Part shown: in pieces, positions 49,000 to 58,599 of the stretch
Layout of the letters: each line of letters begins with the position of its first letter
How positions within the stretch are numbered: position 1 is the stretch's first letter
Assembly: GCA_007122455.1 (NCBI GenBank)
Contig: SKTU01000011.1
Coordinates: 1 to 64,000, forward strand
Origin: Haloarculaceae archaeon
Lineage (GTDB): Archaea; Halobacteriota; Halobacteria; Halobacteriales; Haloarculaceae
DNA length: 64,000 nt
Direction: 5' to 3'
The notes under the pieces: model-generated
Databases searched by the model: none
What the model was told of the DNA's origin: nothing
Seen by the model: the letters and a program-made list of their open reading frames with translations, nothing else
Program-made: the position numbers and the translations under genes

Positions 49000-50149
49000 C
49001 GTACTCTATGAGCTTCTGCAGGTCCTCCTCGCTTCCCGCCTGAAGTTCCTCGACGTTCTCCTTGGCCTCGATCGCCATCCGCTGCATCTCCTTGACGCGC
49101 GGAATGTCTGTCACGCCCGAGAGAACGACGATCGCGGCGACGCGGTTCTCGTTAGGCAGCGGATAATCCCCCGCGCGAACCTCGAGACAGCCGGTCGTCT
49201 CCTCGAGCCACTTGCGCGCTTTGTCGATCCCTTTCCGATTGAGGTGCTCCGGTGGTCCGGAGACGAGCAACAGCGCGCGCTCGGTGCTGTCGACCTCACA
49301 CTGGAGGGTGAGCTTACCGAGCGTCGCCCGGCGAACCAGGGAGGTGATCCGGTTCGTCGCGTCGCCGGATTCGCTGATCCCGTCGCCGTTGGCTCCGCGG
49401 AAGCGGTCGAGAAGGCCCCTGTCATGTCGTTCGATCTCTTCGGACGCGTAGCCGACGCTCGTGATTCCCTGCTCACCGAGGGTGTTGATGATCTCTGAGG
49501 CGTCGACGACGGATTCGGCGACGTTGTCGCCGAGCGCCTCGATCTCCCCCGCCGAGAACAGCGCGCCGAAGCGGCTGACGATTTCGGCGTTGATCTCCGA
49601 GTACCCCTCGTGGAGGCTCTCCCCGCCGCTTTTGAACGCGTCGTTGTCGAACGCGAGCAGGTTGTCGACGCTCTCGACGAACTGCTGGAACGATCGCGCG
49701 GCGTTGCGGTTGTAGATCCCCCCTTCGTCACGAGCCGGAAGAATACCGAGACCGTAGACTGGCTCGACGTAGAGCCGCTTCAGGTGTTCCGCGAGAATCG
49801 GTGCGCCGCCGCTTCCGGTCCCCCCGCCGAGTCCGGCGAGAACGAGGAACGCGTCGACTTCGCTCGTCGTCGTTCGGTCGATCGCGCTCTGTATCTCTTC
49901 CATGTCCTCTCTCGCGCACTGTTCGCCGAGCTCGGGCTCGGTGCCGGCGCCGTGGCCCTTGACCACGGACTGCCCGATGAGAACGCGGTTTTCGTTGGGG
50001 ACGAACTCGAGGCCCATCAGGTCCGCTTTCGCGGAGTTCACCGCAACCGCGTGGCTGATGATCCCCGTCCCGCGCGTGGAGTCGTACTCGAGAAACCGGT
50101 CGAGAACCTTCCCACCGGCCTGCCCGAAGCCGATCATTGCGAGTTTCAT
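48983..50149 (-). CDS. cetZ: CetZ tubulin-superfamily protein
   Basis: MKLAMIGFGQAGGKVLDRFLEYD and LVLAGLGGGTGSGGAPILAEHLK (GGGTGSG tubulin signature); CetZ-type N-terminus. Confidence 0.9.
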   Translation of the reverse strand: MKLAMIGFGQAGGKVLDRFLEYDSTRGTGIISHAVAVNSAKADLMGLEFVPNENRVLIGQSVVKGHGAGTEPELGEQCAREDMEEIQSAIDRTTTSEVDAFLVLAGLGGGTGSGGAPILAEHLKRLYVEPVYGLGILPARDEGGIYNRNAARSFQQFVESVDNLLAFDNDAFKSGGESLHEGYSEINAEIVSRFGALFSAGEIEALGDNVAESVVDASEIINTLGEQGITSVGYASEEIERHDRGLLDRFRGANGDGISESGDATNRITSLVRRATLGKLTLQCEVDSTERALLLVSGPPEHLNRKGIDKARKWLEETTGCLEVRAGDYPLPNENRVAAIVVLSGVTDIPRVKEMQRMAIEAKENVEELQAGSEEDLQKLIEYGDDEE

Positions 50150-50276
50150 AGCGTCACTTACGCTGGGTAGCGGTCCACTGGAAGGATAAGCTTTCGGCCC
50201 GCGTCCGACAGTGAGCCGACGCGATTCAGTGAACACGCACCATGTTTCTTGTGTACGTGTGTGGAATAATGTGTGC

Positions 50277-51218
50277 CTACGCTTCGTCTTCGACGCCGAG
50301 ATACGACGCGAGCGTCGTCAGTTCCTCGGGCGAGACGCCGAACGCCTCGATGTCGTTGTCCTCTATCGTGCTGTCGAGTTTCAACGAGCGGTACTGGTCC
50401 GATCCAACCCGCGGTACGCCGGGAAGGACGTCGAGCACAGCTGTGGGAACGAAATCGAGCGTCGTCATCCCGATTTTCGCCACGGCCATCGGTATCGGAA
50501 CGACGGTAGCCGATTTGCCCTCAGCCGCGTACGCGAGTTTCGCGACGTCGGCGAGTGTCAGCACTTCGGGGCCGCCGATCTCGTAGGTTTTCCCCACGTG
50601 AGAAATGCCGGTTTCGGAGGTTTCCCCTTCGATCGCGTCGGCCATCATCGGAACGAATTCACCGACGTAGATTGGTTGGAATCGGGTCTTTCCACCACCC
50701 GGGATCAGCGTCAGGTACGGCAATAGGAGTCGCTTGGTGTTGTGGACGAAATCCTCTCCGTCGCCGAAGACGACCGTGGGTCGGAAGATCACCCACTCGA
50801 GATCCGACTCCCGAACGACCGTCTCGGCCTGTCCCTTGGCACGAATGTAGGCGATGTCGCTGTTCGGATCGGCACCGAGCGCGCTCATCTGGACGATCTT
50901 CTTCACGTCGTGGGTTTCCGCGGCGCGGACGACGTTCTCCGTCCCGCCGAGATGGACCTCGAAGTGCATCTCGTTGCCCCCGGAGGGCCGAAAGAGCGGC
51001 GCAAGCGCGACGAGGTTGACGACGGCGTCCTGTCCCTCGAAGGCGGCCTCGATCGAGTCGTACGCGGTGACGTCGCCCATCACCCGCTCGACGCCGTCGG
51101 GGAGATCGGCGTTCTCCGGATTTCGCGCAAGTGCGGTCACCTCGTGGCCACGCTCGTGGAGTTCGCGACACAGCGCTTCACCGATGAATCCGGTTCCGCC
51201 GGCGACCAGAATACGCAT
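50277..51218 (-). CDS. NAD(P)-binding protein, complex I NDUFA9-subunit-like epimerase family
   Basis: [50 protein letters not shown]...[27 protein letters not shown]. Confidence 0.9.
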   Translation of the reverse strand: MRILVAGGTGFIGEALCRELHERGHEVTALARNPENADLPDGVERVMGDVTAYDSIEAAFEGQDAVVNLVALAPLFRPSGGNEMHFEVHLGGTENVVRAAETHDVKKIVQMSALGADPNSDIAYIRAKGQAETVVRESDLEWVIFRPTVVFGDGEDFVHNTKRLLLPYLTLIPGGGKTRFQPIYVGEFVPMMADAIEGETSETGISHVGKTYEIGGPEVLTLADVAKLAYAAEGKSATVVPIPMAVAKIGMTTLDFVPTAVLDVLPGVPRVGSDQYRSLKLDSTIEDNDIEAFGVSPEELTTLASYLGVEDEA

Positions 51219-51311
51219 ACTCCCCTAGATGGTCGGATTCCCCATAAAGGATCGTGGCGAGGCAACCCGCTCGATCGGGGTACTCTTTGTCCCCCCTCGC
51301 CACGAACGGAT

Positions 51312-51890
51312 ATGCTCATCACGCTGGAGGGGATCGACGGGAGCGGCAAGACGACTGCCTGGGAGGCGCTCACCGATTCGATGTCGGACGCCGTCTTCAC
51401 TCGCGAGCCGACCGACTCGTGGTACGGCGACGCCGTCGACCGCTCGATCGCCGACGACGACGCCGATCCGCTCGCGGAGCTGTTCCTCTATACGGCCGAT
51501 CACGCCGACCACCTCGCTCGCGTGATCCGTCCCGCGCTCTCGGACGGCAAAATCGTCGTCTCGGACCGCTACTCCGACTCGCGCTACGCCTACCAGGGGG
51601 CGACGCTCTCCGGAACGATCAAACGTCCGATGGAGTACATCCGCGGCATCCACACGCCGTTCACTCGGCCGCCCGATCTGACGCTGTACTTCGACGTTCC
51701 CCCCGCTGTCGGTGCCGAACGGGCAGGGGCGACGAACAAGTTCGAGACGGCGGAGTATCTCGAGCGCGTCCAGGAGAACTACGAGCGGCTCATCGAGGCC
51801 GAACCCGAGCGGTTCGTCCGGATCGACGCGACTCGATCGCCGGAGGCAGTCGTCGACGCCGCCGAGGCGGCCATCGACGCGGTCAGGTAG
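51312..51890 (+). CDS. tmk: Thymidylate kinase
   Basis: [53 protein letters not shown]. Confidence 0.94.
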   Translation: MLITLEGIDGSGKTTAWEALTDSMSDAVFTREPTDSWYGDAVDRSIADDDADPLAELFLYTADHADHLARVIRPALSDGKIVVSDRYSDSRYAYQGATLSGTIKRPMEYIRGIHTPFTRPPDLTLYFDVPPAVGAERAGATNKFETAEYLERVQENYERLIEAEPERFVRIDATRSPEAVVDAAEAAIDAVR

Positions 51891-52191
51891 TCGGCAGTTC
51901 GACCTCGTCGGGTGCGGGCATCCAGAAGTAATCGAAGGCGACTCCCAGCGTCATCGGCAGGAGGATCGTCAGGCCGACGACGGTGTTCGGATCGCCGAGA
52001 TTCGGGCCGAGCACCGTTCCCGCGACGAGCGTGACGACGAGCAGTGCGACGGGCGTTATCAACAGCGTGTAGAGGACACTCCCCCAGTGGGTCGTCATGT
52101 AGACGCGGAACACCCGCGTCAACACGGCGGCGATCGCGGTGTTTCCACCGATGATCGCGACGAGTCCCACGGCTTCGAACACCGAGACCAT
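51883..52191 (-). CDS. Small haloarchaeal membrane protein
   Basis: Three TM helices; convergent 8-bp overlap with tmk. Confidence 0.65.
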   Translation of the reverse strand: MVSVFEAVGLVAIIGGNTAIAAVLTRVFRVYMTTHWGSVLYTLLITPVALLVVTLVAGTVLGPNLGDPNTVVGLTILLPMTLGVAFDYFWMPAPDEVELPTT

Positions 52192-52234
52192 ACCGTTCCT
52201 TCGTCGTCCGGCGCCTTTGATCTGTCTCTCGAGA

Positions 52235-52465
52235 TCACTCGAGACAGACGTACGTCTTCGTGTCGTCGACGTCCGCCAATCCGCGTATCTCGGTGGCGGC
52301 GGCGTTGATGACGTCGTATACGGCGTCGGCCTCCGCCTCGACGATGAGGTCGAAGTCGCCGGCGACGACGTTGACTTCGGTGACGTGGTTCAGTGTACCG
52401 ATCGCGTTCGAGAGCGCCTCCGCCTCCCCGGAGCCGGCTTTGACCATGATAAACGCTTTAACCAT
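52235..52465 (-). CDS. Stand-alone Lrp/AsnC ligand-binding (RAM) domain protein
   Basis: MVKAFIMVKAGSGEAEALSNAIGTLNHVTEVNVVAGDFDLIVEAEADAVYDVINAAATEIRGLADVDDTKTYVCLE; no HTH. Confidence 0.88.
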   Translation of the reverse strand: MVKAFIMVKAGSGEAEALSNAIGTLNHVTEVNVVAGDFDLIVEAEADAVYDVINAAATEIRGLADVDDTKTYVCLE

Positions 52466-52481
52466 GGTATTAATTACCATG
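52463..52481. promoter_or_regulatory. Perfect inverted repeat CATGGTA-TTAAT-TACCATG at the RAM gene start
   Basis: Direct reading; 7-bp arms, 5-nt centre. Confidence 0.45.
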
Positions 52482-52510
52482 ATCTTCGCCAAAAAGTTTC
52501 GCCCGAGGTA

Positions 52511-52525
52511 TGTTAATGGGTAACA
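52511..52525. promoter_or_regulatory. Inverted repeat TGTTA-ATGGG-TAACA upstream of trkA
   Basis: Direct reading; ends 30 nt before the trkA start codon. Confidence 0.35.
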
Positions 52526-52555
52526 TTATTGCGTGCTCTCGACGTAGCCTCCAGC

Positions 52556-53242
52556 ATGAGATTCGTTATCGTCGGCGCCGGGAGGGTCGGAATGCGAACC
52601 GCTCGCGTTCTCGGCGAGGAGGGTCACGAGGCCGTCCTCGTCGAACGCGAGCGCAAGAAGGTCGAGCGCCTCCAACAGGAGGATTTCGACGTGATCGAGG
52701 GCGACGGCAGCGACGAGGCAACGCTCCTGTCGGCCGATCTCGAGAGCGCTGACGGCTTGGCAGCGCTCTCCGGGGATCTGGTGGTCAACTTCATCGCCTG
52801 CATGATCGGGAAGGCGAACGGCTGCAGAACCGTCCTGCGCGCCGACAGCGACGAGCGGGAGTACGTCCTCCGGAAGTACGGCGAGATGGTCGACGAGGTG
52901 ATATACCCCGAGCGGCTCGGTGCGATCGCCGCGAAGAACGCACTCGTCGGCGGTTCGGTACGCGCCGTCGCGGACGTCGCCTACAACCTCCAGCTCGTCG
53001 AGCTGACGATCACGCCGAAATCACCGATGCTCGGCTACTCGCTCCCCGAACTGGAGCTACCGGCCGACGCGCGACTGCTCGCGTTCGGGAAAGAGAGCGG
53101 CACGCTCGATCTCCCGGATCCGGACGTGTCGCTGGAGGCCGGCGATCGAGTGGTCGTGATCGCCGACTTCGACGTGCTCCGGGATGTCGAACAGCTCATC
53201 GTCGGCGAAGCCACTCACACCCGTGCACTGGGTGATGCGTGA
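52556..53242 (+). CDS. TrkA family potassium-uptake regulatory protein (TrkA-N plus TrkA-C)
   Basis: MRFVIVGAGRVGMRTARVLGEEGHEAVLVERE, VIEGDGSDEATL; RCK_C-type C-terminus. Confidence 0.9.
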   Translation: MRFVIVGAGRVGMRTARVLGEEGHEAVLVERERKKVERLQQEDFDVIEGDGSDEATLLSADLESADGLAALSGDLVVNFIACMIGKANGCRTVLRADSDEREYVLRKYGEMVDEVIYPERLGAIAAKNALVGGSVRAVADVAYNLQLVELTITPKSPMLGYSLPELELPADARLLAFGKESGTLDLPDPDVSLEAGDRVVVIADFDVLRDVEQLIVGEATHTRALGDA

Positions 53243-53469
53243 TGGTCGTCGCCTACGTGATGGTGAAAGCCTACACGGGCGAGGCGGATCGTCTCAAGCG
53301 GGAGATCGAGTCGATAGAGGGCGTCGTGAGCGCTCACATCGTCGCCGGCGACGTCGATCTCATCGCGAAGGTCGACGTCGAGACGCCCAGGGACGTCCGG
53401 GAGATCGCCGCGACGCGGATCCAGGGGCTCGACGGCGTCGAGGACACTCACACCTACGTCGCGATGTGA
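53242..53469 (+). CDS. Stand-alone Lrp/AsnC ligand-binding (RAM) domain protein
   Basis: MVVAYVMVKAYTGEADRLKREIESIEGVVSAHIVAGDVDLIAKVDVETPRDVREIAATRIQGLDGVEDTHTYVAM; ATGA overlap with trkA. Confidence 0.88.
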   Translation: MVVAYVMVKAYTGEADRLKREIESIEGVVSAHIVAGDVDLIAKVDVETPRDVREIAATRIQGLDGVEDTHTYVAM

Positions 53470-53486
53470 GAGCGCCGAACGCGATA

Positions 53487-54140
53487 TCAGTCGCTCGCGG
53501 TTCCGCCCGTGCTGCGGGTTCGGTTCGCCCGAGATGGCGGCGGGTAGCGGTCCTCGTCGGCCGCTCGCCACCGGTCGTCCCGCGGCAGCACGCAGCGATC
53601 CCGCTCGGCGTTGACGTGACCGTACTGCTCCGGCGCGTTCGCCAGCGGGTGGGCGGGGTTGTCGCCGCTGTCGATCTGCGCTGCCCGGATCTCCGCGAAG
53701 CCGGCAACCCGTGCGCGGATACCGCGCCAGTGGTGTGCGGTCGTCTGTGGAACGGAGAACGGATGCGGCGGTCGGTCGTCCGGTCCGCTCGCGGCGATCG
53801 TCGCCCGATTCACGTTCGCCGCCAGGTCGTCGTGATCGACGAGGACGCCGATCCGGGCGTTCTCGGGCGCACGCGCGGCGAGGACGTCGAGGCCGAGGTG
53901 GAGCGCCCGGTACTCGGCGACGTTGTTGTCCGGAACCGAATCCGGTATCGAACGTCGAGCGATCCGCTCGCCGTCTCGCGTTTCGATGACGACGCCCAGC
54001 CCTCCTCTCCCGTCTCCGCGATAGGAACCGTCCGTGGCGACGTAGAAGTCGCGCCGATGGGTCCGTGGCGGGTGTGCGATGTGCGGAGTGGGTGAGTCGT
54101 CGAATAGGTTCCGCAGGTCCGGCCGTCGGTAGGCGGCCAT
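53487..54140 (-). CDS. rnhA: Ribonuclease H (RNase HI-type fold)
   Basis: DFYVATDGSYRGDGRGGLGVVIE, DNNVAEYRALHLGLDVLAA, GVLVDHDDL; TATA-like tttatattt upstream. Confidence 0.85.
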   Translation of the reverse strand: MAAYRRPDLRNLFDDSPTPHIAHPPRTHRRDFYVATDGSYRGDGRGGLGVVIETRDGERIARRSIPDSVPDNNVAEYRALHLGLDVLAARAPENARIGVLVDHDDLAANVNRATIAASGPDDRPPHPFSVPQTTAHHWRGIRARVAGFAEIRAAQIDSGDNPAHPLANAPEQYGHVNAERDRCVLPRDDRWRAADEDRYPPPSRANRTRSTGGTASD

Positions 54141-54228
54141 GACTCACCTTCGGCGGTCCCCAAATATAAATCCACGGGCACGTTGTAACACCATCGCATC
54201 CGGCAGGTAGAAATGATAAACACTTACT

Positions 54229-54242
54229 TTAGACACGTCTAA
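54229..54242. promoter_or_regulatory. Perfect palindrome TTAGAC-AC-GTCTAA in front of the ZIP transporter
   Basis: Direct reading; ends 8 nt before the start codon; shaped like a DtxR-family operator. Confidence 0.5.
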
Positions 54243-54250
54243 TCGCTGCC

Positions 54251-55174
54251 ATGGTCGGTGGGAGAACGACGCGTACTGACGGACCGCCAAGCTGGTTGCT
54301 CGCGTTCGGTCCGTTTCTCGTCATCGGTGCGGTCGTGGCCGTCGCACTCGCGACGCTGTCGGCGTTCGAGTTCGAGTGGCTCGCCGTCACCGGAACGGCG
54401 AACGTCCTCGCGGTGCTCACCGTGATCGGCTTCATCGCCGGCATTCTCCCCGTCTTCGTCGGCATGCTGTGGTTTCCGTACGTCCGGCAGCTCGACGTGA
54501 CGTGGATTCACGCGGTGTTGGCCTTTTCGGCCGGAATTCTGGCGTTCATCGCCTTCGAGATGGGCGAGGAGGCGATCGAGTTCGCGGTCGAGGTTCCCAC
54601 GCCGATGCTCGGTGAATCGGTCGCCTTCGCGGGTGCCGTCGGCACGATCGTCTTCATGGAGCTGGTGAGCCGCTGGCGGAAGCGACGGTCGAACGTCTCC
54701 GGCGGCGACGGGCTCCGCGTGGCATATCTCGTCGCGATCGGCCTCGGTCTCCACAGCGTCGGCGAGGGCCTCGCCATCGGCAGCGCGTTCGTCCTCGGCG
54801 ACGCGGGGCTCGTCGTCCTCCTGACGGTCGGCTTCGTCATCCACAACGTCACCGAGGGTCCGGCCGTCATCTCGGCGATCGCCCGTGACCGGACGGCGCC
54901 GCCGCTGCGTCACTTCGCCGCGCTCGGTGTGCTCGCCGGCGGCGGCGTCATCGTCGGCGGCTGGCTCGGCAGTATCGTCGACTCCCCGCTGCTCGCGGCC
55001 GCCTGCTTCGCGATCGCGTTCGGCGCCATCGTGCAGGTGCTCTGGGAGATGGTCGAACTGATCCGCCGCGACGCGGGCGCGCTCGTCACTCGACGGACGG
55101 TGATCGCTTTCGTCGTCGGCGCCGTCGTGATGTTCTTCCTCGAGGAAGTCGTCGTCGACGCGTGGCTGCTGTAG
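54251..55174 (+). CDS. ZIP family divalent metal transporter
   Basis: GLGLHSVGEGLAIGSAFV, VGFVIHNVTEGPAVISAI (HSxxE / HNxxE metal sites in TM helices). Confidence 0.9.
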   Translation: MVGGRTTRTDGPPSWLLAFGPFLVIGAVVAVALATLSAFEFEWLAVTGTANVLAVLTVIGFIAGILPVFVGMLWFPYVRQLDVTWIHAVLAFSAGILAFIAFEMGEEAIEFAVEVPTPMLGESVAFAGAVGTIVFMELVSRWRKRRSNVSGGDGLRVAYLVAIGLGLHSVGEGLAIGSAFVLGDAGLVVLLTVGFVIHNVTEGPAVISAIARDRTAPPLRHFAALGVLAGGGVIVGGWLGSIVDSPLLAAACFAIAFGAIVQVLWEMVELIRRDAGALVTRRTVIAFVVGAVVMFFLEEVVVDAWLL

Positions 55175-55214
55175 TGCCGCAACGCCTAACCGACGCGTTC
55201 GCGAACCGATACGT

Positions 55215-55718
55215 ATGCAGGCACGCGATATCATGACTCGCGACGTCGAGACCGTCTCATCCGACGACGACGTCAGCCACGTCCTCACCCGACTGGCCCG
55301 CGCCGACTTCGAGGGGTTTCCCGTCACCGAGGACGGGCTGTTGGTCGGCATCGTCACTCAGAGCGATCTCGTCGATCTCTTCCAACCGTCGGACCGGACG
55401 CTGTGGATTCCGGTCGGCTTCCCGCCGTTCCTCGAGTCGCTGACCTACGCGATCGACCTCTCGTGGGACGAACTCGACATCGGGATCGACCTGGTTCGGA
55501 ACGCCGGCCGACCGATACGGGAGATAATGGTCGAGGACGTCGTCTCGGTCGGTCCCGACGCGACGATCGACGAACTCCTCGCGATCCTCGCCGACGACGA
55601 GCGGGACATCAACCGCGTCCCCGTCGTCGACGGTGCCGGCGTCGTACTCGGGATCGTCGCCCGGCAGGATCTCCTCCAAGCGCTGCGGACCGAGCGAGAG
55701 CGGCGAACGAACGACTGA
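55215..55718 (+). CDS. Tandem CBS domain protein
   Basis: MQARDIMTRDVETVSSDDDVSHVLTRL...FPVTEDGLLVGIVTQSDL...NRVPVVDGAGVVLGIVARQDLL. Confidence 0.92.
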   Translation: MQARDIMTRDVETVSSDDDVSHVLTRLARADFEGFPVTEDGLLVGIVTQSDLVDLFQPSDRTLWIPVGFPPFLESLTYAIDLSWDELDIGIDLVRNAGRPIREIMVEDVVSVGPDATIDELLAILADDERDINRVPVVDGAGVVLGIVARQDLLQALRTERERRTND

Positions 55719-55757
55719 TGTCGAAACGTTCAGGAGCACTCCCGATACAGGTTCGGC

Positions 55758-56681
55758 GTGCGCTACCGGAACGCCGCCCTGTTCTGTCTGCTGACCGCCA
55801 TCTGGGGGTCGGCCTTCGTCGCGATCAAGGCCGGTCTCGGTGATCCCGCGAACCCGGCGTACTTCTACGACGCCCCCGTCTTCTTCGCAGCGATCCGGTA
55901 CGAGATCGCCGGTCTGTTGATGCTCCCCTACGCGGCGTGGGCGACCAGCCGCTGGCGGCCGCGAGGTCGCGAGGAGTGGCTCCTCGTCGCGATCGGCGCC
56001 ACCCTCATGATCGGGGCGTACCACGCCTTTCTCTTCGTCGGCCAGCGCGGTACGACGAGCGCGGCCGCGGCAGTCATCATTTCGCTCTCTCCGGTGTTGA
56101 CCGCCGCGTTCGCCCGCGCACTTCTCCCCGACGAGCGGCTCTCGCTGCTCGGTATCGTCGGCATGGTGCTCGGACTGGTCGGCGTCGTCGTCCTCACGCG
56201 GCCCTCCCTCTCGAATCTGGTCGGCTCGCGGTTCGAGGCGTTCGTCTTCGCGGCCGCGGCGTCGTTCGCGCTCGGCAGCGTTCTGGCCCGGCGGTTCGAG
56301 ACGGGGCTCCCGATCGAGACGATGGAGGCGTGGTCGATGCTCGGCGGCGGTCTGCTGATGCACGCCGTCAGTGTCGGCCTCGACGAATCGGTTTCCGGCC
56401 TCCCGCCGCTCCGGGAAGCCACCGCGATGGTCTACCTCGTCGTCGTCTCCAGCGCCCTCGGCTTTCTGCTCTACTTCGATCTGCTCGATCGGCTCGGTCC
56501 GATCGAGATCAATCTCGTCTCCTACGTCGCCCCGCCCGTTGCGGCGCTAACCGGCTTTCTCGTTCTGGGCGAGCGGATCGACGCCGCAACCGTCGTCGGC
56601 TTTCTGATCATCGTGGCCGGGTTCGTGCTGATCAAGCGTCGGGCGATTCGTTCGGAGCTTCGGCGCCACTACCGCCGGTAG
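55758..56681 (+). CDS. EamA/DMT superfamily transporter
   Basis: ALFCLLTAIWGSAFVAIKAGL; two EamA repeats with PVLTAAFARALLPDERLSLLGIVGMVLGLVGVVVL and PVAALTGFLVLGERID. Confidence 0.9.
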   Translation: MRYRNAALFCLLTAIWGSAFVAIKAGLGDPANPAYFYDAPVFFAAIRYEIAGLLMLPYAAWATSRWRPRGREEWLLVAIGATLMIGAYHAFLFVGQRGTTSAAAAVIISLSPVLTAAFARALLPDERLSLLGIVGMVLGLVGVVVLTRPSLSNLVGSRFEAFVFAAAASFALGSVLARRFETGLPIETMEAWSMLGGGLLMHAVSVGLDESVSGLPPLREATAMVYLVVVSSALGFLLYFDLLDRLGPIEINLVSYVAPPVAALTGFLVLGERIDAATVVGFLIIVAGFVLIKRRAIRSELRRHYRR

Positions 56682-56911
56682 TTGTGACCGACGACCAGCG
56701 CGAGGACGTTCCCGACGAGCAGTGCGGCGAGCAGCGCGTACCCCGTGAGCGTTTCCAGCCCGCTGGCGAGCAGCCCGATCGTACAGAACGGGAGCAGGAC
56801 GGCCGCCCAGAAGGCACTCGCTTCGACCGGGGAGCGGAGCACCCCGAGCCGTGACTCCGAGGATCCAGTCGCTCCAAGCCCGGAATCGCTGGTCGATGCG
56901 GAGGAGGACAT
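56669..56911 (-). CDS. Small two-TM membrane protein
   Basis: AFWAAVLLPFCTIGLLASGL and YALLAALLVGNVLALVVGH. Confidence 0.6.
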   Translation of the reverse strand: MSSSASTSDSGLGATGSSESRLGVLRSPVEASAFWAAVLLPFCTIGLLASGLETLTGYALLAALLVGNVLALVVGHNYRR

Positions 56912-57016
56912 GTTACTTAGTTCGTGGTCCTGGACTGACTAATAACCGTCAGAGCCTTCGCATCGTTTCAGAACGTTTCACGGTGACAACGGATCCGTAC
57001 CGATCGTTTATGGCAG

Positions 57017-57032
57017 TCGTATATTTATACGA
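57017..57032. promoter_or_regulatory. Palindrome TCGTATA-TT-TATACGA containing a TATA-like core
   Basis: Direct reading; between the minus-strand genes 57055-57534 and 56669-56911. Confidence 0.35.
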
Positions 57033-57054
57033 ACGATTTCTCGCACCGTTTCGT

Positions 57055-57534
57055 TCAGTCGAGAGTGAGTACCGAAACCTCGTGCGGCCCTCTCGAGGTC
57101 GACAGTTCGACGGTGTCGACGATCGACTCCCGGACTGCTGCGCGCCAGCGCTCGACCGCGCGCTCGTGTCGCAGCCGGTGCGTTTCGGGGGTGTATCGCG
57201 CGTCGGGATCGTCGCGGAGTTCGTCCTCGGTGTCGTCCGGCGTCGGGAACGGGGGCGGGCTGGCGACGAGCCGCTCCGGTGAGACGTGTATCGGCGCCGG
57301 CTCGTCGTACGTCGACTCCGCGCCCTCGACGTGAATTCGGGCACGCATTCGACCGCTGTACGGTGGTGTTATCCGCACCACGACGCCGGCGTCTCGGCGG
57401 ACGTTGGCCTCGAGCGCAGTGACGACGTCGTCGACGGTGATGGCGATCGAACGAACGACGGTCGGATCGTCGGCGTCCACGTCGTTCGGGTGGGTTTCGG
57501 CGGTCAAGAGCGTGTCGCCGATCGAGGTGTGCAT
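57055..57534 (-). CDS. Conserved haloarchaeal hypothetical protein
   Basis: ORF MHTSIGDTLLTAETHPNDVDADDPTVVRSIAITVDDVVTALEANVRRDAGVVVRITPPYSGRMRARIHV. Confidence 0.7.
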   Translation of the reverse strand: MHTSIGDTLLTAETHPNDVDADDPTVVRSIAITVDDVVTALEANVRRDAGVVVRITPPYSGRMRARIHVEGAESTYDEPAPIHVSPERLVASPPPFPTPDDTEDELRDDPDARYTPETHRLRHERAVERWRAAVRESIVDTVELSTSRGPHEVSVLTLD

Positions 57535-57688
57535 AGCTGAGTCGTACGCGGAGGATCTGTGGACCGTTCGTATTACGGGGAACTACGACTCCGTCGTGGT
57601 CGACACGAGCGAGTGTATAGCTGTCACTGCCGTAGTCAGAATTACCGCTTTCTCGGGTGTTGAAGGTAGGGTCGGATGGAGTCCGTGT

Positions 57689-58573
57689 ATGCGAATTGGA
57701 CAGTACGAGACGGCGGACGGCAAGTCCTGGTGCGGCGTGAAGGCGACCGAAGAGACTGTTATCAACCTCTCCGAAGCCGGTGCTGCCGCCGGAATCGACA
57801 TTCCTCGACTGAGTACTGACTTACTGGCCAACTGGCAGTGGCGACGCAAGGTCGAGTTGGCGGTCGAGTACGCAGAGGAAACGGGGACCGGCGTTTACGA
57901 CGCGGATAACGTCGACCGACTCCCTCCGGTTACGAACCCGGAGAAGGTGGTGTGCGTCGGTCTCAACTACCGGGACCACGCCGAAGAAGGCGACAACCCG
58001 ATCCCCGACGAACCTGTGCTCTTTTCGAAATTCCCGACGTCTGTGTCCGGTCCGGAGAGCACTATCCGCTGGGACCCGGAACTCACCCAGAAGGTCGATT
58101 ACGAGGCTGAACTAGTCGTCGTGATCGGCCGCGAGACGCGTCGAGTCAGTCGAGAGGCGGCACTCGATCACGTCGCGGGATATCTCGTCGGTAACGACGT
58201 CTCCGCCCGTGATCTTCAGCACGGCGATGGCCAGTGGGTTCGCGGCAAGAGCCTCGATAGCTTCGCGCCGATCGGTCCCGAGATCGTCACGACGGACGAG
58301 GTCGAAGATCCTCACGATCTCGATATCTGGGCCGAAGTGAACGGCGAGCGAGTACAGGACTCGACGACCGCGAACCTGATATTCGGGATCGACGAGCTAG
58401 TCTCGTTCTGCAGTCAGGCATTCACGCTCAAACCGGGTGACCTCATCTTCACCGGAACACCACCCGGTGTCGGCCTCTACCGAGAGCCGCCGGTCCTCCT
58501 CGAGGACGGCGACAGCGTAACGATCGGTATCAGTGATATCGGTGAGTTGACAAATAGCTGTGCGTATCTGTAG
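57689..58573 (+). CDS. Fumarylacetoacetate hydrolase family protein
   Basis: VVCVGLNYRDHAEEGDNPIPDEPVLFSKFPTSVSGP...DYEAELVVVIGRETRRVS...GYLVGNDVSARDLQ...GDLIFTGTPPGVGLYREPP. Confidence 0.94.
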   Translation: MRIGQYETADGKSWCGVKATEETVINLSEAGAAAGIDIPRLSTDLLANWQWRRKVELAVEYAEETGTGVYDADNVDRLPPVTNPEKVVCVGLNYRDHAEEGDNPIPDEPVLFSKFPTSVSGPESTIRWDPELTQKVDYEAELVVVIGRETRRVSREAALDHVAGYLVGNDVSARDLQHGDGQWVRGKSLDSFAPIGPEIVTTDEVEDPHDLDIWAEVNGERVQDSTTANLIFGIDELVSFCSQAFTLKPGDLIFTGTPPGVGLYREPPVLLEDGDSVTIGISDIGELTNSCAYL

Positions 58574-58599
58574 TTAACCGAGCCCTCTGACGAGACGTC

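Noticed and set aside
54239-55357. 372-aa minus-strand ORF
   Set aside because: Antisense to the ZIP transporter; composition typical of a shadow frame.
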